Assembly (NCBI GenBank): GCA_940337035.1
Contig: CALNHX010005208.1
Coordinates: forward strand, 21,001 to 85,000
Source of the DNA: Agriotes lineatus
Lineage: Eukaryota > Arthropoda > Insecta > Coleoptera > Elateridae
Reading direction: 5' to 3'
Length of the DNA: 64,000 bases
The notes under the pieces were generated by a model. The model saw only the letters and a program-made list of their open reading frames with translations. It was not told the DNA's origin and ran no database searches. The position numbers were made by a program, and so were the translations under genes. How positions within the stretch are numbered: position 1 is the first letter of the stretch; each line of letters opens with the position of its first letter. This document shows positions 63,256 through 64,000 of this stretch, piece after piece.

Positions 63256-63890
63256 GCAAGATTAATATTTCTAATGGTACTCGAATTGGCCGGTGTTCAT
63301 ACAAAATCATAGCAAATTCGGCATGCAAATACTAAACAAACTATGAGAGCGAAACGAGAAGACTCGCATGTATAATGTTAAACAATAAATTGATCTTTAT
63401 TACTAGCCGCAGACTTCGGAAGCGTAAGTGTGATGAAAATCCATCTGCCTGCTCGGAACCCATTTATTAATTATGATTTTAAAGGACGTAAGACATCTCC
63501 AAAGTTCTATATCGGTAGGTATAAAGTTACAGAATGTAATTCTCGGATAACTGGAATAGTTTTGAGAGGCGGATTTAGACTTTTTAGCAATAACTACAGC
63601 CGCTACAAATAAAAACGAGGAAATGCGTCGGGGGTTATAAATATGCAACAGAAATGAATATAAAAGAAAATATAACCATCGTAGGATATGTGGAGCAGGC
63701 TTTAAGAGAGAATATTTGCATCTAGACGTTTATACTAAATTAGATGGATAACGAATCGGTTTTGAGAATTTACCAACAAAAATACATCAACATCGAATCG
63801 TTAGAATGCATAGCTATTGCAATGTAATAACTTATTGTTAATTATAGATCGGACGCCGTCGAGCACATCGAGCCGTCAGACGGACACGTG
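63256..63890. other. AT-rich island inside the IGS, no gene recognised
   Basis: About 630 bp of AT-rich, apparently single-copy sequence separates two stretches of the GC-rich IGS repeats. Frames of 60 and 81 codons on opposite strands (63,430-63,612 and 63,403-63,648) overlap each other and show no domain. I saw no clear terminal inverted repeat, poly(A) tail or target duplication, so a mobile origin is not supported. It could contain a gene or spacer promoter for Pol I, but no known element can be named. Confidence 0.6.
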
Positions 63891-64000
63891 GAACGATCGA
63901 CGCGAACCGCGATCAATCCGAGCAGTTTATTAATTTTAGCGATCGCCGCGGACGGTCCTTGCGCAGCTGGTCCCCGAACGTTGGCTCGTCGGCCGCCGAC
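63891..64000. repeat. IGS GC-rich subrepeats resume
   Basis: GCGATCGCCGCGGACGG is found again at 63,939, preceded by ATTAATTTTA and followed by GCGCAGCTGGTCCCCGAACG, as in the array at 61,740-63,255. The repeat is cut by the window end, so the IGS continues to the right. Confidence 0.9.

Noticed and set aside
61793..63955. GCGATCGC octamers resembling the cyanobacterial HIP1 palindrome
   Set aside because: They are simply part of the repeated IGS core. There is no bacterial sequence around them.

Overview
The window looks like a heterochromatic block of an insect chromosome at the edge of a ribosomal DNA array. The evidence for an insect is the full-length 18S, 5.8S and partial 28S genes with insect-type core sequences, an R2 element at the usual 28S target, and an R1-clade LINE. 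The 18S variable regions and the R1-clade protein remind me of Hymenoptera, possibly an ant, but I could not run a comparison. No ordinary single-copy protein-coding gene is visible.

Layout from left to right: (1) 1-11,731, satellite A, a 273-bp tandem repeat that continues beyond the left edge. (2) 11,733-17,015, a pentanucleotide satellite (ATGGG)n. (3) 17,016-20,507, a second pentanucleotide satellite (ATGCG)n with a duplicated 1.55-kb higher-order unit. (4) 20,508-48,991, satellite B, a different tandem repeat that also has a 273-bp period, interrupted at 23,643-25,200 by a 5'-truncated R1-clade LINE with a poly(A) tail and a target-site duplication. (5) 48,992-51,972, an R2 element, minus strand, with an open RT-endonuclease frame but a truncated N-terminus. 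(6) 51,973-59,658, one rRNA unit on the minus strand, with the 28S gene cut at the R2 site, then ITS2, 5.8S, an unusually long ITS1 carrying tandem repeats, and a complete 18S. (7) 59,659-64,000, external spacer and IGS with several repeat families, including an array of perfect palindromes, and an AT-rich island.

rRNA transcription runs leftward, toward the satellites. This unit is therefore the last one of the array on this side, and its 28S never resumes after R2: the R2 3' end abuts satellite B directly. The functional content is rRNA transcription and two retroelement lineages. The rest is satellite DNA with nested higher-order structure. All long open frames in the pentamer arrays are artefacts of a period-5 repeat without stop codons.
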